Assembly: GCF_032337115.1 (NCBI RefSeq)
Contig: NZ_JAVXZY010000002.1
Location: 434,001 to 498,000, forward strand
Origin: Roseateles_C aquae
GTDB lineage: Bacteria > Pseudomonadota > Gammaproteobacteria > Burkholderiales > Burkholderiaceae_C
Reading direction: 5' to 3'
DNA: 64,000 nucleotides
Part shown: positions 8,294 to 16,887 of the stretch, piece after piece
Layout: each line of letters begins with the position of its first letter
Numbering within the stretch: the first letter of the stretch is position 1
Program-made: the position numbers and the translations under genes
The notes under the pieces: generated by a model
The model's database searches: none
What the model was told of the DNA's origin: nothing
The model's input: only the letters and a program-made list of their open reading frames with translations

Positions 8294-9316
8294 ATGAGTA
8301 TCAACCGCCCGATCCATGCCTATGCCGCCCACAGTGCCGGCGCGCCCCTGCAGGCCTTCAGCTATGAACCCGGTCCGCTGGGCGACGACGAGATCGAGAT
8401 CCGGGTGGAACACTGCGGCATCTGCCATTCCGATCTGGCGATGATCGATAGCGAATGGTTCCCGGCCAGCTACCCGGTCGTGCCCGGTCATGAGGTGGTA
8501 GGCATCATCACCGCGATGGGGCCACAGGCCCGCGGTCGCCAGATCGGCCAGCGCGTGGGGGTGGGCTGGCACAGCAACAGCTGCATGCACTGCAATTTCT
8601 GCCTGGGCGGCGAACAAAACCTCTGCGGCAAGCGCCAACCGACCATCGTCGGCCGCCACGGCGGCTTTGCCGACCGGCTGCGCGCCCACTGGAGCTGGGC
8701 CGTGCCCATCCCCGATGCACTGGACCCGGCGGCCGCCGGCCCGCTGATGTGCGGCGGTGGCACGGTATTCCTGCCCTTCGTCATCCACTCGATCAAGCCG
8801 ACCGATCGGGTCGGCGTCGTCGGCATCGGCGGCCTGGGGCATATGGCCGTCAAGTTTGCCCGCGCCTGGGGCTGCGAGGTCACGGCCTTCACCTCGTCGC
8901 CATCAAAGCGCGAAGAAGCGCTGGCGCTGGGCGCGCACAAGGCCGTCTCCAGCGTCGAGCTGAAGGAGCTGAAGGCCGCCGCAGGCAGCCTGGACTTTCT
9001 GCTGATCACCGTCGGCGCCAGCCTGGAGTGGGACGCACTGCTCAACACCCTGGCGCCCAAGGGCCGCATGCATATGGTCGGCGTGGTGACCGACAAGATG
9101 GCGTTCAAGAGCGGCGGCCTGCTGTCCTGGCAGCGCAGCCTGTCGGCCTCGCCGACGCCGCCGCCCACGGTGCTGAGCAAGATGCTGGAATTCGCCGCAC
9201 GGCACCAGATCCTGCCCCAGGTAGAGCGCTTCCCGATGAGCCGGGTCAACGAGGCGATCGAGCATTTGAGAAGCAACAAGGCCCGCTACCGGGTCGTGCT
9301 CGATGCCGACTTCTGA
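8294..9316 (+). CDS. Zinc-dependent NAD(P)-alcohol dehydrogenase, cinnamyl-alcohol dehydrogenase type
   Basis: A 340-residue medium-chain dehydrogenase that should oxidise primary alcohols or reduce aldehydes in the cytosol. Catalytic zinc ligands are C41 (CGICHSD) and H66-E67 (PGHEVVG). The structural zinc ligands are C97, C100, C103 and C111 in the segment from SCMHCNFC to NLC. The Rossmann motif GIGGLGHMAVKFA is followed by a strand ending TSSPSKREEA; Ser residues there instead of an acidic residue suggest NADP(H), as in YahK/AdhC-like enzymes. It is a single gene between the chemoreceptor (divergent) and a lipoprotein gene. The start is the ATG about 8 bp after an AGGAG. The substrate is not identifiable. 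Confidence 0.93.
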   Translation: MSINRPIHAYAAHSAGAPLQAFSYEPGPLGDDEIEIRVEHCGICHSDLAMIDSEWFPASYPVVPGHEVVGIITAMGPQARGRQIGQRVGVGWHSNSCMHCNFCLGGEQNLCGKRQPTIVGRHGGFADRLRAHWSWAVPIPDALDPAAAGPLMCGGGTVFLPFVIHSIKPTDRVGVVGIGGLGHMAVKFARAWGCEVTAFTSSPSKREEALALGAHKAVSSVELKELKAAAGSLDFLLITVGASLEWDALLNTLAPKGRMHMVGVVTDKMAFKSGGLLSWQRSLSASPTPPPTVLSKMLEFAARHQILPQVERFPMSRVNEAIEHLRSNKARYRVVLDADF

Positions 9317-9469
9317 ATCCCTCCGGTCGAGTGGCGTGACGATCAGGTTGTCACAAGCCTCTCGATAGAATTCTCCGCTTCTCGCTGCCGGTGCGCCCAA
9401 GACGCGCCGTGGCGATCATGGGTCGCCCCGCGAGCGCACCCGTTTCTGCGATATCTGGAGGGAATTCTG

Positions 9470-10366
9470 ATGTACATCGACAAGAACCGCCTGCTGGCGG
9501 TCGGCGCCGCCGTGGCTGCCCTGACCTTGAGCGCCTGTGGCGGCGGCGGCGGCGGCGGCAGCGCCGAACCGACCCCTGGGCCAACGCCCGGCCCCGGCCC
9601 GATCGCCGCAACGCTGAGCAAGGACAACTACCTCGACGCCTTTGCGCTGGTCAGCTTGGCCGCAATGCGCCTGGATGCAGTCACCACGGTGATCGACGGC
9701 AGCTTCCGCGTCGTACTGAGCACCAACGACACGCCCGGCACCTACCCCTGCCCGCAAGGTGGTACGGTCAGTGTCGCTCGCATCGATGCAAACACTCGCA
9801 GTTTCAGTACCAACAACTGCAATCTGGGCGGCGTCATTGTGAACAGCGGCAAGCTGACCGCCGTTGGCGCCGGCGCGACCGTGGTCGGTGGCGTCAGCTA
9901 CCTGGCCGGCGGCGATTTCACGGCCGACCAGCTGCGCTTCACCATCCCCGACGGCATCGTCGGAGAACAAACCTTGAGCGGCCAGATCAAGCTCAAGCGC
10001 AATGCCGACCTGACGCTCAGTGGCAGCGGCAATGCCACGGTGCTGCGCAACGGCCGCAGCGATGTCTACAAGGACATCATCGTCGCCACCAGCACGCCAG
10101 ACAGCCATCACGACGTCAGCATCGATACGCTGAACTTCACACTGGACACGCCGCGCTTCCCGGTGCAGCTGAACGTGAAGGCTGGCGCCACGCTGGCCAC
10201 AGTAAGCGCCCCGGATGGCGCGCAGCTGCGCGTCGACACCAACGCCAAGGACGACAGCATCAAGCTGGAGCTGCGTCAGAGCGCCACCGCCTCGCCTTCG
10301 CTGACGACGACGCTCAAGGCCGCTGAACAAACAGTGCTTGACGCCTTCAGCCGCGTACTGAAGTAA
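9470..10366 (+). CDS. Secreted lipoprotein of unknown function, Gly- and Pro-rich linker
   Basis: A 298-residue protein not assigned to a named family. The N-terminus has a lysine/arginine start, a hydrophobic stretch and the lipobox LSAC, with the Cys followed by seven glycines, then a PTPGPTPGPGP linker. This is the usual surface-lipoprotein architecture in this group. The remainder is rich in short beta-strand-like segments (for example GTVSVARIDANTRSFSTNNC) with two cysteines that could form a disulfide. A GGAGG Shine-Dalgarno sequence precedes the ATG. No operon partner; the MscS gene downstream is convergent. Confidence 0.8.
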   Translation: MYIDKNRLLAVGAAVAALTLSACGGGGGGGSAEPTPGPTPGPGPIAATLSKDNYLDAFALVSLAAMRLDAVTTVIDGSFRVVLSTNDTPGTYPCPQGGTVSVARIDANTRSFSTNNCNLGGVIVNSGKLTAVGAGATVVGGVSYLAGGDFTADQLRFTIPDGIVGEQTLSGQIKLKRNADLTLSGSGNATVLRNGRSDVYKDIIVATSTPDSHHDVSIDTLNFTLDTPRFPVQLNVKAGATLATVSAPDGAQLRVDTNAKDDSIKLELRQSATASPSLTTTLKAAEQTVLDAFSRVLK

Positions 10367-10389
10367 GCCTACCCAGTCGCGCCGCGCCC

Positions 10390-11658
10390 TCAGCCGGCGC
10401 GCTGGTGCAGCACCCGCTGCGGAAACGGAATCTCGACGCCTAGCTCGGTCAGCCGGCGCAGGATGGCGAGGTTCACATCGGAGCGCACGCCGCCCTGGCC
10501 GTTGTGCGGATCGGCGATCCAGAACACCACGGTCAGCTCCAGGCCATCGGCGGCGAAATTGCTCAGCTGCACCGAGGGCTCTGGCGTCGCCAGCACGCGC
10601 GGCACGGCGCTCACCACCTCGACCAGCGCCGCCATCACCGCCTCGACGTCGCTGCCATAGGCGATCTGCACGACCGTGGTCAGCAGCACCTGCGGATCGG
10701 CCAGCGAGGAGTTCTCGACCCGCTGCGTGATCAGCAGCTCGTTCGGGATGATGGCCTCACGGCCATTCAGCGCGCGAACCACCGTGTAGCGAGTCTTGAT
10801 GTCGGAGATGCGGCCCTCGAAATTGTCGACCTTGACCATATCGCCGATGCGCAGGCTGCGTTCGGCCAGGATGACGAAGCCGCTGATGTAGTTGGCCGCC
10901 AGCTTCTGCAAGCCAAAGCCGATGCCGACGCCCAGCGCGCCGCCGAGCACGCCCAAGGCGGTCAGGTCGATGCCGGCCGCGGTCAGCGCGAACAGCAGGC
11001 CCAGAAAGAGCAGCACCGCGCGGGTCAGATTGACCGCGATCTTGCGCAGCGACAGATCGGTGGTCGCATTGCGCAGCAGCCGCGCCTCGATCACCGAGGA
11101 CAGCCACAGCGCCAGCACCAGCACGAAGACGGCAGTCAGACCGCCCTCGATCATCGCCCGCAGCGTGACATGGCTGGCGCCGATCTTGAACTCGATGTTC
11201 TCGAACTCCTCCATGATGGCCGGCAGGATGCCGGTGATCCACAGGATGGAGCCGCCCCAGGCCAGCCAGGACACGCTGCGCTCGAGGAACTTCACCCAGC
11301 GCGAGTCCGGCATCACCGCACGCAACACCTTGGCACTGAGCCGTATCGCCACCAGGGCAGACAGCACCGGGATGATCAGCTTGAAGACCAGCACCTTCAT
11401 GCCCAGCAGCGGCATCAGCCGCCGCGCCCCGAAAGCCAGCAGCAGGGCCAGCACCGGGAACAGCACGCCGTCAACCACATGCTGACCGAACAGCACCGAG
11501 CCATGGCGCTGCATCACCACCCGCTGCAGCCGTGACACGACCAGCCAGGACAGCGCCATGCAGGCCACCAGCAGGCCCAGCTCCATCAGGGCGGTAGGTT
11601 TCAGAAAGGACGCCAGCAGCGCCAGCAGATCGTCAAAGCCGAGGGAGGATTGATTCAT
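10390..11658 (-). CDS. MscS-family mechanosensitive channel
   Basis: A 422-residue inner-membrane protein with about five or six predicted membrane helices followed by the MscS pore and beta domain. The pore helix reads ALGVLGGALGVGIGFGLQKL, a Gly/Ala-packed TM3 typical of the family. It is followed by ANYISGFVILAERSLRIGDMV and the cytoplasmic beta domain (VDNFEGRISDIKTRYTVV, GREAIIPNELLI). The size suggests a mid-length MscS variant with extra N-terminal helices rather than the 286-residue E. coli type. I chose the ATG at 11658 (MNQSSLGFDDLL); the ORF extends 112 residues further upstream through a repeat element, and that part has no channel-like sequence. Expected role: relief of turgor on hypo-osmotic shock. 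Confidence 0.92.
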   Translation of the reverse strand: MNQSSLGFDDLLALLASFLKPTALMELGLLVACMALSWLVVSRLQRVVMQRHGSVLFGQHVVDGVLFPVLALLLAFGARRLMPLLGMKVLVFKLIIPVLSALVAIRLSAKVLRAVMPDSRWVKFLERSVSWLAWGGSILWITGILPAIMEEFENIEFKIGASHVTLRAMIEGGLTAVFVLVLALWLSSVIEARLLRNATTDLSLRKIAVNLTRAVLLFLGLLFALTAAGIDLTALGVLGGALGVGIGFGLQKLAANYISGFVILAERSLRIGDMVKVDNFEGRISDIKTRYTVVRALNGREAIIPNELLITQRVENSSLADPQVLLTTVVQIAYGSDVEAVMAALVEVVSAVPRVLATPEPSVQLSNFAADGLELTVVFWIADPHNGQGGVRSDVNLAILRRLTELGVEIPFPQRVLHQRAG

Positions 11659-11713
11659 TCGAAAACGATCAGGCCGCGCAAAGCGCGGCCGGCAATAGCC
11701 AGAACAGGTATTT

Positions 11714-11856
11714 GCAGGCTGTTGAAAAACGTCGCGAGGACGGCCAGATGCTAGGCGCGCGGCGCACAGGAACCGCAACGTACGCCCTGTACGTGAGGAT
11801 TCCGAGCACCGCGCAACGACACAGATGGTCGCCGCAGTAGTTTTGCAATAGTCTGC
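11714..11856. repeat. 143-bp MITE-like / hairpin repeat element
   Basis: Terminal imperfect inverted repeats GCAGGCTGTTGAAAAAC (11714-11730) and GTTTTGCAATAGTCTGC (11840-11856) match at 14 of 17 positions. Inside, GCGCGGCGCACAGGAACC and ACGTAC pair imperfectly with GTACGTGAGGATTCC and GCACCGCGC around a GCCCT loop, so the whole unit can fold as one hairpin. There is no coding capacity. The right end abuts the HDAC stop codon (CTA at 11856-11858 on the plus strand). I recognise the CAGGCTGTTGAAAAAC type of end from dispersed intergenic elements in Proteobacteria; the copy number here is unknown. Confidence 0.65.
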
Positions 11857-12791
11857 TAGACGCCGGCCAGCACGCGCAGATGCGTCCCCACGCTGCGCGC
11901 CAGCGCCCCCAGATGGTAGCCGCCCTCCAGGCAGGAGACGATGCGGCCGCGCGCATGGCGTTCGGCGATGGCCTTGATGCGCATCGTCATCCACTCGTAA
12001 TCGGCCTCGACCAGACCGAGCTGGCCGAGGTCGTCCTCGCGATGGGCATCAAAGCCGGCCGAGATGAAGATCATCTCCGGCTTGAAGGCTTCCAGTGCCG
12101 GCATCCACATCGCTTCGATCATTTCGCGGATCTCGGCGCCACGGGTGTAGGCCGGAATCGGCACATTGACCATGTTCTCGCCCTTGGGCACCGCGCCGCT
12201 ATAGGGATAGAGCGGGTGCTGGAAGATGCTGACCATCAGCACGCGCTCGTCGCCGGCCAGGATGTCCTCGGTGCCGTTGCCGTGGTGCACATCGAAGTCA
12301 ACCACCGCCACCCGCTTCAGGCCACGCACATCGAGCGCATGGCGGGCCGCAATCGCCACATTGTTGAAGAAGCAAAAACCCATGCTCTGGTCGCGCGTCG
12401 CATGGTGGCCGGGCGGCCGCACCGAGCAGAAGGCGTTCTCGGCCTGACCGTCCAGCACCAGATCGGTGGCCCGTACTGCGGCCCCGGCGGCACGCAGCGC
12501 GGCCGACCAGGTGTAGGGATTGGCAATGGTGTCCGGGTCGATGGCCTTGCACTCGCCGCTGGCGGCCAAGGCCTCCAGCTGATCGCGGACCTCGGCGACA
12601 TAGCCATGGGTATGCGCCAGCTCGATATCGGTGATGCGCGCCGCCGGCGCCTCATGGTGATCCAGCGCGATGTCCAGGCCATTGGCGATCAGCCAGTCGC
12701 TGATCGCATCCAGGCGCTGCGGGCACTCGGGATGGCCGGCGCCCATATCGTGGCGGCGGCAATCGGGGTGGCTCAGAAAGGCGGTCGACAT
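11856..12791 (-). CDS. Histone-deacetylase-family deacetylase (acetoin utilisation / acetylpolyamine amidohydrolase type)
   Basis: A 311-residue zinc hydrolase of the arginase/deacetylase fold, predicted to remove acetyl groups from small amines or proteins. Catalytic signatures: RPPGHHA with the His pair H129-H130, GFCFFNNVAIAA, and the zinc motif DFDVHHGNGT with D167 and H169; a further metal-site Asp is in SAGFDAHREDDLG and GGYH closes the site. Length and motifs are those of bacterial class II HDAC-like proteins. The ATG at 12791 is used; another in-frame ATG 18 bp upstream (12809) is possible. The gene is divergent from the moxR-like gene with only about 42 bp between starts, so the two share a promoter region. 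Confidence 0.93.
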   Translation of the reverse strand: MSTAFLSHPDCRRHDMGAGHPECPQRLDAISDWLIANGLDIALDHHEAPAARITDIELAHTHGYVAEVRDQLEALAASGECKAIDPDTIANPYTWSAALRAAGAAVRATDLVLDGQAENAFCSVRPPGHHATRDQSMGFCFFNNVAIAARHALDVRGLKRVAVVDFDVHHGNGTEDILAGDERVLMVSIFQHPLYPYSGAVPKGENMVNVPIPAYTRGAEIREMIEAMWMPALEAFKPEMIFISAGFDAHREDDLGQLGLVEADYEWMTMRIKAIAERHARGRIVSCLEGGYHLGALARSVGTHLRVLAGV

Positions 12792-12833
12792 GGGCGCGCT
12801 TGTCTCCATCGTTATCGTCTGCGCTTTTGCGCT

Positions 12834-13787
12834 ATGGTGCAGGACATCATGCAGGACACCGACACCAGCGCGCTGCTGCAGCAGCTTCGACACCAGATTA
12901 GCACGATCATCAAGGGCAAAACGGCACAGATCGACGACTGTCTGACCTGCCTCATGGCCGGCGGCCATTTGCTGATCGAAGACCAGCCCGGTGTCGGCAA
13001 AACCACCTTGGCGCACGCGCTGGCGCTGTCGCTGGGCCTGCAATGGGCCCGCGTGCAGTTCACCGCCGACCTGATGCCCTCGGACCTGCTCGGCGTCAGC
13101 ATCTATGCCCGCGCCGCCGACGGCAGCGGCAGCTTCCAGTTCCACCCCGGGCCGGTGTTCGCCCAGGTCTTGCTGGCCGACGAGATCAACCGCGCCGGGC
13201 CACGCACGCAGAGCGCCCTGCTGGAAGCGATGGAAGAGCGCCAGGTCAGCGCCGATGGCCGGCGCCACGCGCTGCCCGAGCCCTTTTTCGTGATCGCCAC
13301 CCAAAATCCCAGCGATCAGCTCGGCACCCATGCCCTGCCGGAGTCGCAGCTGGACCGCTTTCTGATGTGCATCAGCCTGGGCCTGCCCGACCACGCCGCC
13401 GAGCGCGAGCTGCTGACCGGCATCGACAGCCGCGAGCTGCTGCGCCGCCTGCAGCCGGTGATGCAGCCCGAGCAGCTGCTCGCCGTGCAAGCGGCGGTGC
13501 AGCGCGTGCATGTGGCCCCGGCCTTGCTGGACTATCTGCAGGCGCTGCTGGCGGCCACCCGCTCGGGCCAGTGGTTTGTTCAGGGCCTGAGCCCGCGCGC
13601 CGGCCTGGCACTGCTGCGTGCGGCACGGGCACGGGCGCTGCTGCAAGGGCGCGGCCATGTCTCGCCCGACGATCTGCAGGCCATCTTGCCGCAGTGCATT
13701 GCCCACCGGCTGACGCCGCGCGCCGGCAGCGGCCGTGGCGCACGCGAGCAGGTCCGCGCGATGGTCGAAGCCATCGCCCTGCCCTGA
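12834..13787 (+). CDS. MoxR-type AAA+ ATPase
   Basis: A 317-residue MoxR-family ATPase thought to act as a chaperone/assembly factor with its DUF58 (VWA-like) and transglutaminase neighbours. Walker A is GVGKTT at 53-58, Walker B is in VLLADEINRAGP, sensor 1 is in FFVIATQNP and the arginine-containing segment is PESQLDRFLM. The C-terminal lid has the family HVSPDDLQAILPQCIAHR helices. Three start codons lie close together: ATG 12834, GTG 12837 and ATG 12849. I used the first. The next gene begins 8 bp after this stop, so it is the first gene of a three-gene operon. Confidence 0.93.
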   Translation: MVQDIMQDTDTSALLQQLRHQISTIIKGKTAQIDDCLTCLMAGGHLLIEDQPGVGKTTLAHALALSLGLQWARVQFTADLMPSDLLGVSIYARAADGSGSFQFHPGPVFAQVLLADEINRAGPRTQSALLEAMEERQVSADGRRHALPEPFFVIATQNPSDQLGTHALPESQLDRFLMCISLGLPDHAAERELLTGIDSRELLRRLQPVMQPEQLLAVQAAVQRVHVAPALLDYLQALLAATRSGQWFVQGLSPRAGLALLRAARARALLQGRGHVSPDDLQAILPQCIAHRLTPRAGSGRGAREQVRAMVEAIALP

Positions 13788-13795
13788 GCCTCAAG

Positions 13796-14824
13796 ATGCC
13801 ACTGCAGGCCTGGCGCCAGCGTGCGCGAGATCGGTGGCGGGCCTGGTGGCAGGCCCGGCATCCGCGCAGCGATGCGCATCTGATGACGCAGCGCAATCTC
13901 TACATCCTGCCCACACGGCCGGGCCTGTTCTTCTGCCTGACCCTCCTGGTGCTGCTGCTGGCCTCGATCAACGAGCAGCTGAGCCTGGGCTTCGCGCTCA
14001 GCTTCATTCTGGCGGGAGCAGGTTTTGCCTCGATGCACGCCACCCATGCGGTCTTGCGCGGCCTGCGGCTGACGCTGCAAGCGCCGGCCGCAGGGCAGGC
14101 CGGCAGCGAGCTGCCGCTGCAGATCCAGCTGCACAACGAGGCCGCGGCGCGCTGGGGCATAGGGCTCAGGGTGCTCGGCGCGAGCGAAGCACAAATCGCC
14201 TGGACCGATGTACCGGCCGGCGGCCATGCCCAGCTGCAGCTGCGCCTGCCCGCGCTGCCGCGCGGCCATCACCCGCTGCCGGTGCTGCAAATCGAAACCC
14301 GCTTTCCGCTCGGGCTGTTCCGCGCCTGGAGCGTCTGGCGCCCGGCCAGCGCGGTGTGGGTCTATCCGCTGCCCGAGGCGCCCTGCCCGGCCTGGCCGGC
14401 GCAGCCTGGCAACAGCCAGCGCGGCCCGGCCCGGCTCCAGGCCGCGGGCGGCGACGATGAAGACGACATCCGCCCCTACCGCCCCGGTGACGCGCCTCAG
14501 CGCATTCTCTGGCGCAAGGCCGCCCAGGGCGACGGGCAGGCCGACAGCCTGCTGGTGCGCGAACCGCGCCGCCAGAGCCATGCGGAATTGCAGTTCACTT
14601 GGGCCCACAGCGCCGGCCGGCCGCTGGAATCGCGACTCTCAAGGCTGTCCGCCTGGCTGATACGCGCCGAGGCCGAGCAGCAGCGCTATGGGCTGGATTT
14701 GCCGGCCGGTCTGTTTGACGGCGGCGAAGCGCTGCAGCTGGCCAGCGCCACCGGCCCGGCCCATCTGGACGCCTGCCTGCGCGCGCTGGCCCGCGTCAGC
14801 ACCGGGGCGGGAGCGCCGCCATGA
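13796..14824 (+). CDS. DUF58 membrane protein
   Basis: A 342-residue protein of the DUF58 family that accompanies MoxR ATPases. An N-terminal cytoplasmic segment is followed by two membrane helices (about 35-80, from GLFFCLTLLVLLLASI on) and an extracytoplasmic or cytoplasmic beta-rich region. The family signature DDIRPYRPGDAPQRILWRKA is present around residues 222-241. The ATG lies 8 bp after the moxR stop and its stop overlaps the tgpA start (ATGA), so translation is coupled. The precise function is unknown; in this context it is inferred to work with the MoxR ATPase on the TgpA partner. Confidence 0.92.
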   Translation: MPLQAWRQRARDRWRAWWQARHPRSDAHLMTQRNLYILPTRPGLFFCLTLLVLLLASINEQLSLGFALSFILAGAGFASMHATHAVLRGLRLTLQAPAAGQAGSELPLQIQLHNEAAARWGIGLRVLGASEAQIAWTDVPAGGHAQLQLRLPALPRGHHPLPVLQIETRFPLGLFRAWSVWRPASAVWVYPLPEAPCPAWPAQPGNSQRGPARLQAAGGDDEDDIRPYRPGDAPQRILWRKAAQGDGQADSLLVREPRRQSHAELQFTWAHSAGRPLESRLSRLSAWLIRAEAEQQRYGLDLPAGLFDGGEALQLASATGPAHLDACLRALARVSTGAGAPP

Positions 14825-16887
14825 GGCTACCCCTGCTGAGCGCCTTGGCCCGCCTGCCCCGCGAGGCGCGCGACACCCTGTTCCTGCTCGCCGCGCTGGC
14901 CGCCACCGCCTTGCCCCATATCAGCCACCTGCCGCTGTGGTGCAGCGCGCTGACGGCCGCCGTGCTGCTCTGGCGCGGCCGGCTGGCCTGGCGCGGCGCG
15001 CCGCTGCCGGGCCGGCGCAGCCTGCTGCTGGTGCTGCTGCTGACCCTGGTGGCGGGCTGGGCCAGCCACCGCAGCCTGTTCGGGCGCGAGGCCGGCATCA
15101 CGCTGCTGGTCGTGCTGATGGCGCTGAAAACGCTGGAGCTGCACGCGCGGCGCGACGCCTTCGTCGTCTTCTTTCTCGGCTTCTTCCTGGTGCTGACGCA
15201 GTACTTCTACTCGCAGTCGCTGCTGACCGCGCTGTGGTCTCTGGCCTGCGTCTGGGCACTGCTGAGCGCCCTGGTGCTGGCGCAGATGCCGGTGGGCCAG
15301 CCGCACCTGGCCCTGGCGGCACGGCAGGCGCTGCGTACCACGCTGTGGGGGCTGCCCATCATGGTGCTGCTGTTCCTGCTGTTCCCGCGCATCGGGCCGC
15401 TGTGGGGCCTGCCCAGCGATGCCATCGGCCGCACCGGCTTGAGCGACAAGCTGCAGTTCGGCGCGATGAGCGAAATCGCCAACGACGACAGCATCGCGCT
15501 GCGCCTGCGCTTCGAGGGCGCGCGGCCGCCCGGCGCCCAGCTCTATCTGCGCGGGCCGGTGCTGAGCCAGTTCGATGGCAAGACCTGGCTGCCGCGCAGC
15601 GACAAGGGCACAGCGATTGGCATGCCCGAGGCGGCGCGGCTGGCCGTCAAGCCCGAGGGCGAGCCGCTGCGCTATGAGATGACGCTGGAGCCGCTGCGCC
15701 TGCCGCTGCTGCCGGTGCTGGAGCTGGGCGCCGAGGCCCCGGGCAGCCCGCTGCAGATCGACGAGCTGACGTTGACGCGCGACCGCGAGCTGGTCTGGCA
15801 GGCCGACAGGCCCATCACCGAGCGGCTGCGCCTGCGCCAGCGCGCCTGGCTGCAGTCCAGCAGCGGCGTGGGCGCCCGGCCTGGCGATCTGGCGCCCTAT
15901 CTGCAGCTGCCCGCCGGCCTCAACCCGCGGCTGCTGGACTGGGCCCGGACGCTGCGCGACACCAAGTTCAGCGGCGATCAGCAGGCCGGCGCCGAGCAGC
16001 TCGCGGGCGCGCTGCTGGACCATATCCGCCATGGCGACTTCATCTACACGCTGGCCCCGGGCCGCTATGGCGAAGTCACGCCCCATGCGCTGGACGAATT
16101 CTGGTTCGACCGCCGGCTGGGCTTTTGCGAGCACTATGCCAGCGCCTTTGTGATCGCCATGCGAGCCATGGGCGTGCCCAGCCGCCTGGTCAGCGGCTTC
16201 CAGGGGGCCGATGCCGAGCTGCAGGACGGCGATGTCGTCGTGCGCCAATCCCAAGCCCATGCCTGGGCCGAGTACTGGGCACCGGGCCTGGGTTGGCGGC
16301 GCGCCGACCCGACCGCGGCGGTGGCGCCCGAGCGGGTGCTGCGGGGTCAGGTCTTGCGCCCACCGCCCGGCCTGCTGGCCGGCGCGCTGGGCCAGGTCGA
16401 CCCGCAGCTGTGGACGCGCCTGCGCGGCGCCTGGGAGACACTGGACCACCGCTGGCAGCAATGGGTGCTCAACTATTCGCGTGGCGACCAGTTCCGGCTG
16501 CTGGAGCAACTCGGCTGGCAGCAAGCCGACTGGCAGGCGCTCGGCCAGGCCAGCGCGGCGGTGATAGCAGCGCTGGCCAGCGCCGCTGCGCTGTGGTCGG
16601 CCTGGAGCAGCCGCCCGCACGACGACTGGAGCCGCCAGCGTGCCTTCATCGTGCGCCGGCTGCGCCGTCTGGGCCTGCCGGCCGAGCCGCATCAGGGGCC
16701 GCGGCAATGGACGGAGATGCTCAGGCTGCAATATGGCGATCGTGCAGCGGCTTTGGCCGCACTGCTGCTGGCGCTGGACGCCGAGCGCTACGGCCCAGCC
16801 GCTGCGCCAGCACCCCGCTGGGGCTGGGGCTGGCGCTGGCGGCGTATGTTCAGGCAGGCACTGCGTCAGGCTCGAACGCCGGACTGA
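14821..16887 (+). CDS. tgpA: TgpA-type membrane transglutaminase-like protein (DUF3488 + transglutaminase core + DUF4129)
   Basis: A 688-residue inner-membrane protein. Roughly seven N-terminal helices (about 15-195, DUF3488) precede a periplasmic transglutaminase-like domain with a complete Cys-His-Asp triad: C436 in GFCEHYASAF, H480 in QAHAWAEYW and D496 in RADPTAA. A further helix at about 575-600 is followed by a C-terminal DUF4129-like cytoplasmic tail. In Pseudomonas aeruginosa TgpA is essential; its natural substrate is unknown. The ATG overlaps the DUF58 stop by 4 bp. The 3' end overlaps the convergent agaA gene by 38 bp. Confidence 0.93.
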   Translation: MRLPLLSALARLPREARDTLFLLAALAATALPHISHLPLWCSALTAAVLLWRGRLAWRGAPLPGRRSLLLVLLLTLVAGWASHRSLFGREAGITLLVVLMALKTLELHARRDAFVVFFLGFFLVLTQYFYSQSLLTALWSLACVWALLSALVLAQMPVGQPHLALAARQALRTTLWGLPIMVLLFLLFPRIGPLWGLPSDAIGRTGLSDKLQFGAMSEIANDDSIALRLRFEGARPPGAQLYLRGPVLSQFDGKTWLPRSDKGTAIGMPEAARLAVKPEGEPLRYEMTLEPLRLPLLPVLELGAEAPGSPLQIDELTLTRDRELVWQADRPITERLRLRQRAWLQSSSGVGARPGDLAPYLQLPAGLNPRLLDWARTLRDTKFSGDQQAGAEQLAGALLDHIRHGDFIYTLAPGRYGEVTPHALDEFWFDRRLGFCEHYASAFVIAMRAMGVPSRLVSGFQGADAELQDGDVVVRQSQAHAWAEYWAPGLGWRRADPTAAVAPERVLRGQVLRPPPGLLAGALGQVDPQLWTRLRGAWETLDHRWQQWVLNYSRGDQFRLLEQLGWQQADWQALGQASAAVIAALASAAALWSAWSSRPHDDWSRQRAFIVRRLRRLGLPAEPHQGPRQWTEMLRLQYGDRAAALAALLLALDAERYGPAAAPAPRWGWGWRWRRMFRQALRQARTPD

